A stretch of 64,000 bases of DNA from Microbispora sp. H13382 (GCF_014161445.1 NZ_JABBXA010000003.1:310001-374000); one strand, 5' to 3'. Counted from the first letter of the stretch, positions 11,802 through 21,840 are shown. The notes: a model not told the origin generated them from the sequence alone. Numbers and translations: made by a program.

Positions 11802-12940
11802 CGGGCCACCACCGAGGCCACCTTGCTGATCGGCTCGGCCAGGGCGTTGATCGCGTCCGACAGCGCCTTCAGGTCGTCCTTGGACAGCTCGGTGTGGAGC
11901 TTCCACCCGTCGCCGCTGCGGTGCGCGCCGAGCGTGGTCTCGGCGTCGGCGAACTTCGCGTCGAGCGTCTTCACGAGGTCGGGGTCGCGCTCCTCGAGCA
12001 CCGGGCGCAGCGCCTGGACGGCGGCCTTCGAGCCCTGCAGGTTGGCGTCGAAGTCCCACAGGTCGGTGTGCGAGTAGCGGTCCTCCTCACCGGTGATCTT
12101 GCCGGTGGCGACCTCGTCGAGCAGACCCTTGGCGCCGTTGGCGAGCTGCACGGGAGACAGCTCCAGCGCCGCGGACTTCTCCACGATCGTGGTCACGTCG
12201 GTCATGAGCTTGTCGGCGATCGGGCCGTCGCCCTTGACGTCCTTCTTGACCCACAGGTCCTTCTCGAGGCGGTGGAAGCCGGTCCACTCCTCGCCGTCCG
12301 CCACGTCGTTCTCACGGGCGTCGATGGCCGGGTCCAGGTCGCCGAAGACCTCGGCCACCGGCTCGATGCGCTCCCAGTACGTACGCGCGACCGGGTAGAG
12401 CTCCTTGGCCTTGTCCACCTCGCCGGCCTTGACCGCCTCGGTGAACTCCCTGGTCTTGCCGAGCAGCGTGTCCGACTGGCTCTTGATGTAGCGCTTGTAG
12501 CTGGCCACGGCCTCGGCGAGCTTCGCGTCGCTGGTCAGCGGCTTGCTCTCGCCGCTGACCTTGAGGGCGCCGCGGATGCCCTTGCCGGTCATGCCGGGCT
12601 TGCAGGCGGTCTCGTACATGCCCGCCGGCAGCTCCATCACGACGTCTCGGGTCAGCCCGGGGACGATGTTCTCGACCTCGCCCATGATGCGGTCGCCCGC
12701 CGCGTACACGTAGAACTCGGTCACCTTCGAGCCGTTGTTGGTGATCGAGAAGGTCGAGGTGCCGGCGGCCAGATCGGACTTCGCCACCTTGCACTCGGTG
12801 TCGGTGGCGGCCACGGCGATCTTCCCGTCTCCGGCCGCGGTCGCCTCGGTCGTGCCGCCGGAGCCCGACTCCGTGGACGAGCAGGCGGTGAGGCCGGCGA
12901 GGGCCAGTGCCGCGGTGGCCAGGACGATGGGGGTGCGCAT
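11798..12940 (-). CDS. efeO: Iron uptake protein EfeO (cupredoxin + M75 domains)
   Basis: 380-residue lipoprotein-like component of EfeUOB. The N-terminal hydrophobic signal ends in a lipobox (LAGLTACSS, Cys about 20). It is followed by the cupredoxin-like domain (about 40-120, with MYETACKPGM as likely metal-binding segment) and the imelysin/M75 peptidase-like helical domain (about 130-375), which contains a metal-binding-type segment EEWTGFHRLEKDLW. It is thought to bind and hand iron to the EfeU permease. It starts 14 bp after efeU and overlaps efeB, so the three are one transcript. Confidence 0.93.
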   Translation of the reverse strand: MRTPIVLATAALALAGLTACSSTESGSGGTTEATAAGDGKIAVAATDTECKVAKSDLAAGTSTFSITNNGSKVTEFYVYAAGDRIMGEVENIVPGLTRDVVMELPAGMYETACKPGMTGKGIRGALKVSGESKPLTSDAKLAEAVASYKRYIKSQSDTLLGKTREFTEAVKAGEVDKAKELYPVARTYWERIEPVAEVFGDLDPAIDARENDVADGEEWTGFHRLEKDLWVKKDVKGDGPIADKLMTDVTTIVEKSAALELSPVQLANGAKGLLDEVATGKITGEEDRYSHTDLWDFDANLQGSKAAVQALRPVLEERDPDLVKTLDAKFADAETTLGAHRSGDGWKLHTELSKDDLKALSDAINALAEPISKVASVVAR

Positions 12941-12954
12941 TGGGTCGACTCCGG

Positions 12955-13800
12955 TCAGGAAGCGGGCTGGGCGGACTTGGGGGCGGGGCTGGCGGGCGCC
13001 TTCGCCGAGGGCCGCCGCAGGAACAGGACCAGGACGGGAACCAGGTAGACGAGCCAGGCGACGGCCTCCAGCACGCTGGGCTGCGGGGTGATGTTGAACA
13101 TCCCGCTCAGCAGGGTGGAGTACCAGGCGCTGGGGTCGAGCACGCCGCTGATGTCGAAGGCGTGGGTGTTCAGGCCGGGCACCAGCCCCGACTCCTGCAG
13201 GTCGTGCACGCCGTACTTGAAGATCCCGGCCGCCACCAGGATCAGCAGCAGGCCCGTCCAGGTGAAGAACTTCGTGAGGTTGACCCGCAGGGCGCTGCGG
13301 TACAGCCCCCAGCCCAGCGCCACCGAGGTGAGCAGTCCGAGCGTGATGCCGATCAGCGGGCTCGCGCTGCTGGTCGCGCCCTGGACGGCGGCGAACCACA
13401 GCAGCGCCGTCTCCAGCCCCTCCCGCGCGACCGCCAGGAACGCCACCACGACGACGGCGGTGGCCCCGAGCTCCAGGGCCTCGCCCATCTTCTGGCGCAG
13501 CTCGCCTGACATCTTCCGGGCGGCCGTGCGCATCCAGAAGATCATGAAGGTGACGAAGACGGTCGCGGCCAGGGACGTGACGGCGTCGAAGAGCTCCTGC
13601 TGCTGGGTGGCGAGGTGGGCCGCGGTGAAGGTCAGCAGCGCCCCGAACCCCACGGAGAGCGCGACGGCGACGCCGACGCCGGCCCAGACCAGGGGCAGCC
13701 GCTCGCGGCGGTCGCTCTTGACGAGAAAGGCCACCAGGATGGAGACGACAAGGGTCGCCTCCAGGCCCTCTCGAAGGCCGATGAGATAACTTGCGAACAC
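12955..13800 (-). CDS. efeU: Iron permease EfeU (FTR1 family)
   Basis: 281-residue polytopic membrane protein of the oxidase-dependent FTR1 iron-permease family. Two REGLE motifs, the iron-translocation signature, sit at residues 10-14 and 126-130 inside membrane helices, and about seven hydrophobic segments are visible. The GTG start at 13800 has GGAGG 6 bp upstream. The C-terminal tail is Pro/Ala/Lys-rich and cytoplasmic-like. As first gene of efeUOB it lies directly behind an iron-box-like palindrome, so iron-repressed expression is expected. Confidence 0.93.
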   Translation of the reverse strand: MFASYLIGLREGLEATLVVSILVAFLVKSDRRERLPLVWAGVGVAVALSVGFGALLTFTAAHLATQQQELFDAVTSLAATVFVTFMIFWMRTAARKMSGELRQKMGEALELGATAVVVVAFLAVAREGLETALLWFAAVQGATSSASPLIGITLGLLTSVALGWGLYRSALRVNLTKFFTWTGLLLILVAAGIFKYGVHDLQESGLVPGLNTHAFDISGVLDPSAWYSTLLSGMFNITPQPSVLEAVAWLVYLVPVLVLFLRRPSAKAPASPAPKSAQPAS

Positions 13801-13815
13801 ATCGCCCTCCGGGCG

Positions 13816-13834
13816 GACGGTAAGCCTTACCTAA
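13816..13834 (-). promoter_or_regulatory. Iron-box-like operator upstream of efeU
   Basis: Read on the minus strand, TTAGGTAAGGCTTACCGTC is an imperfect palindrome centred on GGCTTACC. It matches about 14 of 19 positions of the actinobacterial IdeR/DmdR iron box (TTAGGTTAGGCTAACCTAA). It sits 16-34 bp before the efeU start codon, where a bound DtxR-type regulator would block transcription when iron is plentiful. The left half is strong and the right half is weak. Confidence 0.6.
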
Positions 13835-13860
13835 GTTAGGACAGGTTCACCTTAGCGACA

Positions 13861-14177
13861 AGACCCGCGACACGTGGAGCGGGGTAGGCCCTTTGTCACC
13901 TTCGGGACGCCTGGGACTACGGTCCGGCCCGAGCCCCCGGCGGATTAATTCCGTGGCGTCCGTCCCCGGCCCCCGGTTATCGTGTCGGACGTCCTGCCGC
14001 CGCACCCCCGGAGGGTCACTTGGAGCTCTGAGGTCCCGACACCGCGCCCACGGCCGCCATCGGTGGTCCGGCGCAGCGACCTCGGCGGAGCTCTCTCCGG
14101 TGTCCTCTCGCGGCCCGTGCCCGCGGTGTCCCACGCGTACGTTCTCATCTCGCCCCTGGGATACCCGGAGCCGCCTC
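13861..14177. other. Intergenic region between efeU and the ABC-F gene
   Basis: 317 bp with no convincing gene. A minus-strand open frame across it is arginine-rich and has no recognisable domain, so it is treated as a shadow. It must hold the promoter of the ABC-F gene and part of the efeU promoter. A leader of 150 bp or more before the ABC-F start would fit the attenuation leaders known for antibiotic-responsive ABC-F genes, but I see no clear leader peptide or terminator hairpin. Confidence 0.4.
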
Positions 14178-15761
<1,584 letters not shown>

Positions 15762-15768
15762 GCACGCG

Positions 15769-15801
15769 GGAGGCCGCGGCCCGATCCGGGCCGCGGCCTC
15801 C
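15769..15801. terminator. Bidirectional terminator between ABC-F and zinc-ribbon genes
   Basis: Perfect 14-bp stem GGAGGCCGCGGCCC with loop GATCC, just 8 bp after the ABC-F stop. The convergent gene ends at 15814, so the hairpin can serve both strands. The run of thymines is weak, as is common in GC-rich actinomycetes. Confidence 0.85.
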
Positions 15802-15813
15802 GCGGAAAGGCTT

Positions 15814-16074
15814 TCAGCTGGAGAACAGCATGCCGACCCAGCTGTTGCGGCGGTGGCCGTAGTGGCCGCCGCCGTGGTGGCCGCCCCAGGCGGGCCCACC
15901 GTGCGCGGGCGGCGGGGGAGCGTAGTGCTGCTGGGCCCACTGGGACTCCATCCGGGTCAGCGTCTCCAGCTCGCCGTAGTCGAGGAAGATGCCGCGGCAG
16001 TTGTCGCACTGCTCGATGTGAACGCCGTTGCGGTCGAACGTCCGCATGTTGCCACGGCACTTGGGGCACTGCAT
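15814..16074 (-). CDS. TFIIB-type zinc-ribbon protein
   Basis: 86-residue soluble protein. Cys3, Cys6 (CPKC), Cys23 and Cys26 (CDNC) form one zinc ribbon of the zf-TFIIB group, with the typical IEQCDNCRGIFLDYGEL strand pattern. After residue 50 it becomes His/Gly/Pro-rich (GGHHGGGHYGHRR) and disordered. Similar small proteins are widespread in actinomycetes and have no assigned function. Nucleic-acid or protein binding is a guess from the fold. It starts 18 bp after the kinase-like gene and has a GGGAGAG ribosome site, so the two are likely co-transcribed. Confidence 0.85.
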   Translation of the reverse strand: MQCPKCRGNMRTFDRNGVHIEQCDNCRGIFLDYGELETLTRMESQWAQQHYAPPPPAHGGPAWGGHHGGGHYGHRRNSWVGMLFSS

Positions 16075-16092
16075 CCGACAACTCTCCCTATG

Positions 16093-16947
16093 TCAGGTCT
16101 CGGCCTTCGCGGCCGCGACGATCCTCCCGCAGGCGGACACCAGGGCCATGGCGGCGTCGTCGGGCGGGTCCCCCGCTCTCGCCGCCGTGGCCACCGCCGT
16201 CGCGGCCAGTTGGACGGTCAACGCCCGGGCGGGCGCGTCGAGTTCCCGCCACGGATCGTCGGCGGACACGGCCGTCCCGCCCGCGGCGAGATAGGCGGTC
16301 AGGAGCCGCTCCCAGTCCCGGGGATCGAGCAGGCCGGCGGCGTACCACGCGGCCGGGCGGGCCAGGTCCCAGGCGGGGTCCCCGCCGCCCAGGTCGTCGG
16401 GGTCGATCAGCAGCCACGCGCCGTCGTGCCGGACGATCTGGCCGAGGTGCCAGTCGCCGTGCGTCAGCGTGCCGCCGTCCCGGGCGGGCGGCAGCGTCGC
16501 GTACGCCGCCAGGACGGGGGCGGCGACGGCGTCCGGAACGCCGGCGGCCCTCAGATCGGCCATGGCGCGCGGCAGCCGCGACGGCCCGCCGGCGGGCGGG
16601 AGGCCGGGAGGCGCCGGCCGGGCGTGTAACAGGGCGAGCAGCCGGCCGCCCTCCTCCCACGGGGTGGTCCCCGCGTCCACGTCGGCGATGGTCAGCGCCT
16701 CGCCCGCCGGCCAGATCGTGACGAGCCTGCCGTCGAGCCGTTCGAGGCCGAGAGGGGCCAGCATGACGCCGGGCAGGTTTCCCGCCGCCTCCAGGCGGGC
16801 GCGCAGGGCGTGCTCGTCGGTGTCCGGGGGGTGGGCCTTGACGACGACGTCCCCGGCCCTGACCACGAGCACGCGGCCCTGCTTGAGCACCGTCACCGGC
16901 CCGTCGCGGCGCGCCAGCCGCGCCAGTTCCTCGATCACGGGGGACAC
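16093..16947 (-). CDS. Aminoglycoside-phosphotransferase-fold small-molecule kinase
   Basis: 284 residues with the APH kinase fold. An N-lobe with an ATP-contacting lysine in VVVKAHPP (about 37) is followed by the catalytic loop HGDWHLGQ (about 163-170) and the metal-binding motif LLIDPDDLGGGDPAWDLA (about 180-197). The substrate is unknown: the family includes kinases for aminoglycosides, choline, fructosamine and amino sugars (AmgK). Nothing nearby points to resistance. The start is GTG at 16947, with another GTG nine bases on. It is divergent from the LLM gene with only 14 bp between start codons, so the promoters must overlap the coding regions. Confidence 0.8.
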   Translation of the reverse strand: MSPVIEELARLARRDGPVTVLKQGRVLVVRAGDVVVKAHPPDTDEHALRARLEAAGNLPGVMLAPLGLERLDGRLVTIWPAGEALTIADVDAGTTPWEEGGRLLALLHARPAPPGLPPAGGPSRLPRAMADLRAAGVPDAVAAPVLAAYATLPPARDGGTLTHGDWHLGQIVRHDGAWLLIDPDDLGGGDPAWDLARPAAWYAAGLLDPRDWERLLTAYLAAGGTAVSADDPWRELDAPARALTVQLAATAVATAARAGDPPDDAAMALVSACGRIVAAAKAET

Positions 16948-16961
16948 CCTAGGGTGCGGCT

Positions 16962-17885
16962 ATGAGGATTGGGTTTTCCGTACCGGTGTCGGGTTCGTGG
17001 GCGACGCCGGAGAACATGAAGCGGATCGCGCGCCGCGCCGACGAACTCGGCTATCACGGCGTCTGGGCGTTCCAACGGCTGCTCTACCCCGTCGGCAACC
17101 CGATGGGGCCGGTCTACCGGAGCGTGCACGACCCCGTCGTCGCGCTCGCGTACGTGGCGGCCGTCACCGAGCGGGTACGCCTCGGGGTGGCCGTGCTCAA
17201 CCTGCCGTTCGTCTCCCCGGTCCTGATGGCCAAGCAGCTGGCCTCCCTGCAGGAGGTGTCCGGCGGCAGGCTCGATGTTGGCCTGGGGCTCGGCTGGCTG
17301 CCCGAGGAGTTCGCCGCCTCCGGCGTGCCGATGGAGCGACGCGGCAGACGCGCGGAGGAGTACGTCGGCCTGCTGCGGCGGCTCTGGACCGAGGACGTCG
17401 TCGAGCACAAGGGCGAGTTCTACGAGGTGCCGCCATCCCATCAGGCCCCCAGACCGGCCACGCCGCCGAGCGTCATGCTGGGCGGCACCGCCCGGGTGGC
17501 GCTGGAGCGCGCCGGGCGGATCGCCGACGGCTGGATCAGCTCCAGCCGCGCCGACCTGGGCACGATCGACCAGCAGATCGCCATCGTGAAGGAGGCGGCC
17601 AGGCAGGCGGGCCGCGACCCGGACGCGCTGCGGTTCGTCGTCCGCGGCGTCACCCGCGTCCGTGCGCGGGACGAGGGCCCGCTGACCGGGTCCTACGACA
17701 AGATCCGGCGCGACGTGGAGGACCTCGCGGCCAAGGGCGTCACCGAGGTCTTCCACGACCTCAACTTCGACCCGGAGATCGGCAACCCCGAGGCCGACCC
17801 CCGCGACTCCATGCGCCGCGCGGAGGAGGCATTGGAGGCACTGGGGCCTGTATCGAAGTCCTCTCCGGCGGTCCCGCCGCTCTGA
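16962..17885 (+). CDS. LLM-class (probably F420-dependent) oxidoreductase
   Basis: 307-residue luciferase-like monooxygenase-fold protein, TIM barrel throughout, starting MRIGFSVPVSG. Family segments are YHGVWAFQRLL (about 28), AAVTERVRLGVAVLNLPF (about 64), LAKQ-like MAKQLASLQEVSGGRLDVGLGLGW split by a glycine-rich turn (about 88-111), and PSVMLGGT (about 167). This subgroup in actinomycetes normally uses F420. The last dozen residues (VSKSSPAVPPL) do not look native. They are read from sequence resembling an IS terminal repeat, so the true C-terminus may have been replaced by an insertion event. Confidence 0.8.
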   Translation: MRIGFSVPVSGSWATPENMKRIARRADELGYHGVWAFQRLLYPVGNPMGPVYRSVHDPVVALAYVAAVTERVRLGVAVLNLPFVSPVLMAKQLASLQEVSGGRLDVGLGLGWLPEEFAASGVPMERRGRRAEEYVGLLRRLWTEDVVEHKGEFYEVPPSHQAPRPATPPSVMLGGTARVALERAGRIADGWISSSRADLGTIDQQIAIVKEAARQAGRDPDALRFVVRGVTRVRARDEGPLTGSYDKIRRDVEDLAAKGVTEVFHDLNFDPEIGNPEADPRDSMRRAEEALEALGPVSKSSPAVPPL

Positions 17886-18033
17886 CGCTCGTGTGCGCGT
17901 AGGAGATCGACAACTGGCCACCTTGGCGGTGACGAGGCGGTTCCACCTGCCCGATGCGCAGTGGGTGGTGCTGGAACCGCTGCTACCTGCGCCGAAACGC
18001 TCTAGGCCGCTCGTGGCGGGCCGACGAGGATGA
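17845..18033 (+). mobile_element. Remnant of an IS5-family element
   Basis: A 34-codon open frame from GTG at 17929 to 18033 reads VTRRFHLPDAQWVVLEPLLPAPKR and then RP. This is the conserved start of IS5-group transposases (family pattern 'LTDEQWxxLEPLLP'), after which the frame ends and nothing transposase-like follows. About 80 bp upstream, GGCCTGTATCGAAGTCC (from 17845) has the look and spacing of the element's left terminal repeat and lies inside the end of the LLM gene. Only the left end survives. The right end was lost next to the GH43 gene end at 18058. Confidence 0.65.
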
Positions 18034-18057
18034 GCTCGCCGGCCCGCCACCTGCCGG

Positions 18058-21018
18058 CTACCGCACCGTCAAGTTCTGGTAGTCGGCGGCGTAGGGCTGG
18101 TAGGTCGGGTTGCCGGAGTAGGCAACGTGGACCGTGTAGTTCCCGCGCTGCAGATCGGCAGTCTGCAGTGTGACGACGGCCTCGCCGTCCGCCAGTGGCA
18201 CGACCTGCTCGGTGCCGCCGAAGGTGACGGTGACCTCGCCGGTCGGGGTCGGAGCGTTCTGCTTCTGCCCGCCCGCCGGCCCAACAGTCACGTTCAGCTC
18301 GAACGTGTCCCCGCGGACAACCGACGCCGGCGCGGTCTTCGCATGGACCTTGACGGCGTCCGGGCCGGAGGGCACCTCGAACGACGCCGTACCTTCCGAC
18401 GCCTTCAGGTAGTCGAAGCCGAGGTACTCGGCCTTGACGGTCCGGGTCCCCGCGGGCAGATCCGCCGGCAGCGTGACCGTGGCCGCGCCGTCCTTCACGT
18501 GGGCGAGCTTCGACCACGAGCCGATGCTGAACCGCACCTGACCGCCGGTCTCGAACCCGTCAGCTGCCTCGACTGTGGCGGTGGCCGTGGTCGTCTGGGC
18601 CCCGCTCGCGTACGGCTCGACAGCCACCTCAGTGGTGGTCGCGACGTCGCTGTTCGGGATCTTGCGGATGTCGTTCCACTCGCGGAGGGTGAGCGGGATC
18701 ACGGTGCCGTGACGCGGACGGACGACGCCCGCGTTGGTCATCGTGATCGCCTTGGCGTTCCAGGTCGGAGCCTCGATGTTCTCGTGGCACGCGGCCTGGT
18801 ATCCACCACCGTTGGTGTACCGGTCACCCCAGAGGTAGAACTGGCCGGGGCAGGAGGTGTCACCAGGGTTGGCCTTGAAGATGACCGGCCCCTCGTACCC
18901 CTGGTTGGCGACCCACGTCGTGCGCCCCAGAGCCGGAGCCAGCAACGTCCAGTTGTTGATGTTGCTGTCCAGGAAGTCGGTGTGCTTCTCCGAGAAGATG
19001 TCCGAGCCCTGGTTGCCGGCCTCGTTCTTGGTCACGCGGTAGTAGTAGTCACCGACCCGGATCGCGGTCGTGTCGATCCGCGACAGCGGGGCCGGGTTCT
19101 GCCAGACCTTGGGAGCGGAGAACGTCTGGAAGTCGCGCGTCGTGGTGTACCACATCTGCGCGTTCCCCTGACCGGTGCGGTTCACGGGGTCGTTCCACAT
19201 CGACTGCGCCCAGAACACGGCGTAGGCGCCGATCTCCTCGACCCACAGCGACTCGGGCGCGAAGGCGTTGCCCGCGTTGTCGGGCGCGACCTTCACGTGC
19301 CGCTGAGGAGTCCAGTTCACCAGGTCGTGCGACTCGAACACCTCGATGTACTGGGTGTCGTTGATGGCGTATCCGCCCTGGTCGTACCAGTTCAGGTCGG
19401 TGGCGATCATGTAGAACGTGTCGCCGTCGGGTGAGCGGACGATGTGCGGGTCACGAAGGCCCTGGTCGCCCAGCTGGGAGATGAGCGACGGCCGGCCTCC
19501 GGTCAGACCGGTCCAGTCCAGAGCGGTGTTTCCGTTGGACGTGGCGAACATGATCTGCTCGCCGTCGGCGAGGTTCTCGCCCTTGAAGTACCCCATGAAG
19601 TACCGCTCGTGCTTCTCGGAACGGGGCTTGGCGGTGATGGTCACCGGGAACGACTTCGTCTTCGAGGCCGAACCCTTGGTGATGGTCGCCGTCAGGGTGG
19701 CGGTGACATCCGCATGGCCGAAGGCCGGGCGGGTCACCTCACCCGTCGGGGTGACGAGGTCGCTGGTCGACTTCCAGGTGATCGTGGATCCGAACTCGCC
19801 GGTGGCAGGAAGGTTGATGTTTCCGCGCACGTCGTCGGTGGCGTACAGGGTCAGGTCGAACGTGTCACGGTCGACCGCCTGCGCGTCGTCGAACTTGGCC
19901 TTCACCACAATGGGGATCTCCCGTGTGGTGACCTCTTGGGCGCCCTTGCGGACAGTCGCCGTGAGCGTGGCTGTCGCGTCGGGCTGCCCCTGCGCGGGCC
20001 GGGTGATCTTGCCGGTCACCGCGACCTTGCGTGCGCTGGCGACGGCTGGCGGGGTGTAGACCTCGACGACCGACGGGTCCGAACTCGTCCACGTGATGGT
20101 CGAGCCCGCCACGGAGCCCACCTTGGGCAGAACGATGTCGCGTACGATCGCACTGGTCAGGCCGAGGTCGATGGCGGCGGCGTCGGCGTGAACGCCATTG
20201 GAGACGGTCTTTTTCGCCAGGGCGAGTGTCTCGTCGAGGCTCACTGCCCGGTCGTAGACCCGGAAGTCCCGGATCGTTCCGCGGAATGAGTAGTGGCCCG
20301 ACGTCTGCGAGCGAGCGAGGAAGTTGCAGTTGGTCCCCGCGGCGTTCACCGACGGCGGCGTGGTCAGGTTCGTTGACGTCGCGTGCAGCACGCCGTCGAG
20401 GTAAAGCCTGCCGGTCCAGCTCGTACCGTTCGGGTTCTGCGACTGGGTGTAGGTGACGTGCGTCCACGCTCCCTCGGGCATGCGGACCCGGTTCTGCTGG
20501 AGGTTCGCCGAACCCACCGCGACGCGGAACCGCTGGGTGTTCGAGGCGAAGATGGAGCCCTGGGCGCCGGTGTCGACGTCGCACGAGCCGGACTTCGCGC
20601 CGAAGCCCCACATCTGGTGCTCGCCGACGTTCGCCGGGTCGATCCACACGTCGTAGTCGACGGTGAGGTTCGACATGCCGGCGGTGATGTTCTTCGGCAG
20701 CGCCACGTACGCACCGTCGAGGGCGCTCTCGTAGGAGTCGGGGTTGAACCTGACTCCATCGCCGGTCAAGGTCGCCTTCCCCGGATTCACGAGCGTGGCG
20801 TTCGCCGCCGAGCCCGCGCTACCCGTGTTGACCAGCGTCGTCCCACCGGTCTCGTCGAGGGCGAAGTGGTGCACCAGACCCTCGTTGAGATTCTCCTCGG
20901 CAGCGTGCGAGGGCGTCGCTGCTAACGAGACCGAGAGAAGCGCACCCAGGGCCAGGCCGGCTACACCTCTACCCTTGCGACTCAGCCTGTGACGTGACCC
21001 TTGCTGTCGCAATCTCAA
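18058..21018 (-). CDS. Secreted multidomain GH43 glycosidase (arabinosidase/xylosidase type)
   Basis: 986-residue exported enzyme. Sec signal about 1-39 (cleaved after SHA), a LamG/concanavalin-like domain (about 45-265), two repeat Ig-like domains of the type that reads STITWKS/TSSDP (about 270-470), the GH43 five-bladed propeller (about 475-800), then two Ig-like repeats (about 810-986). Catalytic candidates in GH43 are an Asp in GLRDPHIVRSPDG and the acid Glu in GYEGPVIFKANPG. Such enzymes release arabinose or xylose from plant polysaccharides. The extra domains likely bind substrate or act as spacers. The TTG start at 21018 is supported by an AAGGAGG site 7 bp upstream. Its codon choice is visibly less GC-extreme than its neighbours, and both flanks carry IS remnants. 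Confidence 0.85.
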   Translation of the reverse strand: MRLRQQGSRHRLSRKGRGVAGLALGALLSVSLAATPSHAAEENLNEGLVHHFALDETGGTTLVNTGSAGSAANATLVNPGKATLTGDGVRFNPDSYESALDGAYVALPKNITAGMSNLTVDYDVWIDPANVGEHQMWGFGAKSGSCDVDTGAQGSIFASNTQRFRVAVGSANLQQNRVRMPEGAWTHVTYTQSQNPNGTSWTGRLYLDGVLHATSTNLTTPPSVNAAGTNCNFLARSQTSGHYSFRGTIRDFRVYDRAVSLDETLALAKKTVSNGVHADAAAIDLGLTSAIVRDIVLPKVGSVAGSTITWTSSDPSVVEVYTPPAVASARKVAVTGKITRPAQGQPDATATLTATVRKGAQEVTTREIPIVVKAKFDDAQAVDRDTFDLTLYATDDVRGNINLPATGEFGSTITWKSTSDLVTPTGEVTRPAFGHADVTATLTATITKGSASKTKSFPVTITAKPRSEKHERYFMGYFKGENLADGEQIMFATSNGNTALDWTGLTGGRPSLISQLGDQGLRDPHIVRSPDGDTFYMIATDLNWYDQGGYAINDTQYIEVFESHDLVNWTPQRHVKVAPDNAGNAFAPESLWVEEIGAYAVFWAQSMWNDPVNRTGQGNAQMWYTTTRDFQTFSAPKVWQNPAPLSRIDTTAIRVGDYYYRVTKNEAGNQGSDIFSEKHTDFLDSNINNWTLLAPALGRTTWVANQGYEGPVIFKANPGDTSCPGQFYLWGDRYTNGGGYQAACHENIEAPTWNAKAITMTNAGVVRPRHGTVIPLTLREWNDIRKIPNSDVATTTEVAVEPYASGAQTTTATATVEAADGFETGGQVRFSIGSWSKLAHVKDGAATVTLPADLPAGTRTVKAEYLGFDYLKASEGTASFEVPSGPDAVKVHAKTAPASVVRGDTFELNVTVGPAGGQKQNAPTPTGEVTVTFGGTEQVVPLADGEAVVTLQTADLQRGNYTVHVAYSGNPTYQPYAADYQNLTVR

Positions 21019-21539
21019 TTGATCCTCCTTGATCCGGTCGCTGTGGGCACGTGGGGCACGGCCCCGTTCGGGGCGGGGCCGACCGCACGGGCGGGTGAGG
21101 CGAAGCCCGAAAGGGTGGTCAGCGTGCCGGCGAGGCCCGGCGTGATCAGGCCTCGCTGAGCGCTCGGACGAGACGAGGGCAGCACAGACAAAGGTTCACC
21201 TCGCTGTGAGATGTGGGGGGGCGGCATGAAGTGGGGGATGGGGCTATATGTCGCAGGTGTCCGGGTCTTGGATGCAGACACTAACCTCCAGCCCCACCGA
21301 AAGATAGCGCTAACATGAGTAAACTTTGTCAGTGGACCGATGAAAGCTGCGCAGGGCCTGGATAAAGCCCTCTTGTCAGTACTCAGCAGGCACCTCGCGT
21401 CCTGACCGCGAAGTACGCCTGGCCCGGGGGACCTGGGATGGGATCGCCGACAACGAGTGGGGCGCTTACCTGCTCATACGCCAGGTCACCTTGGCCTGGC
21501 CGCCACTGGGCACGTTTTTGTCAACGACGCTCGAAAACG
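21019..21539. other. Long upstream region of the GH43 gene
   Basis: About 520 bp with no credible gene in either strand. It holds the GH43 ribosome site, a GC hairpin (GGCCCC-GTTC-GGGGC around 21061-21078), a more AT-rich patch at 21290-21330 that could carry the promoter, the LacI-like palindrome, and at its right end a sequence running into the ISL3 remnant. Confidence 0.45.
21302..21317. promoter_or_regulatory. Candidate LacI-type operator upstream of the GH43 gene
   Basis: GATAGCGCTAACATG contains a central AGCGCT palindrome with partial flanking symmetry (TGTTAGCGCTATC on the other strand). LacI-family regulators of carbohydrate genes in actinobacteria often bind TGTTAGCGCTAACA-like sites. 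It lies about 285 bp before the GH43 start, far for a simple operator, so the assignment is tentative. Confidence 0.35.
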
Positions 21540-21840
21540 GGCTCTGGCACTGATCCGTGCGTTGACCCGCCTCAGTGGGCGAGGAGGACGCGTTCGCGTA
21601 GGAGGTCGGGGTTGGCCCGGCCGCTCAAGGCGGGGTGATCGTCTGCGGCAGCGTGCGGGGCGGGACGTGTAGCGGCCGTAGTGGACGGTCAGCCCGGCAC
21701 CCGCTCGGCGAAAGTCTCCGCGGCGCAGGCGTCGTTGCCGCACCGAAACCGCCGTACCTGCAGGTGGAGCACCGTCTCCTGGTCGCCGGCCGCGCTGTCG
21801 CACACCCGCCGCTCACAGCTGCTGTGCACGCGCCGGGAAT
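21540..21840 (-). mobile_element. Internally deleted ISL3-family transposase remnant
   Basis: On the minus strand, one frame (about 21829-21692) reads VHSSCERRVCDS, then HLQVRRFRCGNDACAAETF and AERVPG. This is the zinc-finger N-terminus of ISL3 transposases. A second frame (about 21631-21572) reads ALSGRANPDLLRERVLLAH before a stop, which matches the conserved transposase C-terminus ('GRAxFDLLRxRVLxA'). The 300 or so residues between are missing. The GGCTCTGGCAC at 21540 resembles the ISL3 terminal repeat. The element is dead, and its left end is lost next to the peptidase gene. Confidence 0.6.

Noticed and set aside
16093-16947. Antibiotic-resistance aminoglycoside kinase, or the missing MurNAc kinase
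   Set aside because: The fold is right for both, but there is no context or substrate-specific motif, so it is left as a kinase of unknown substrate.
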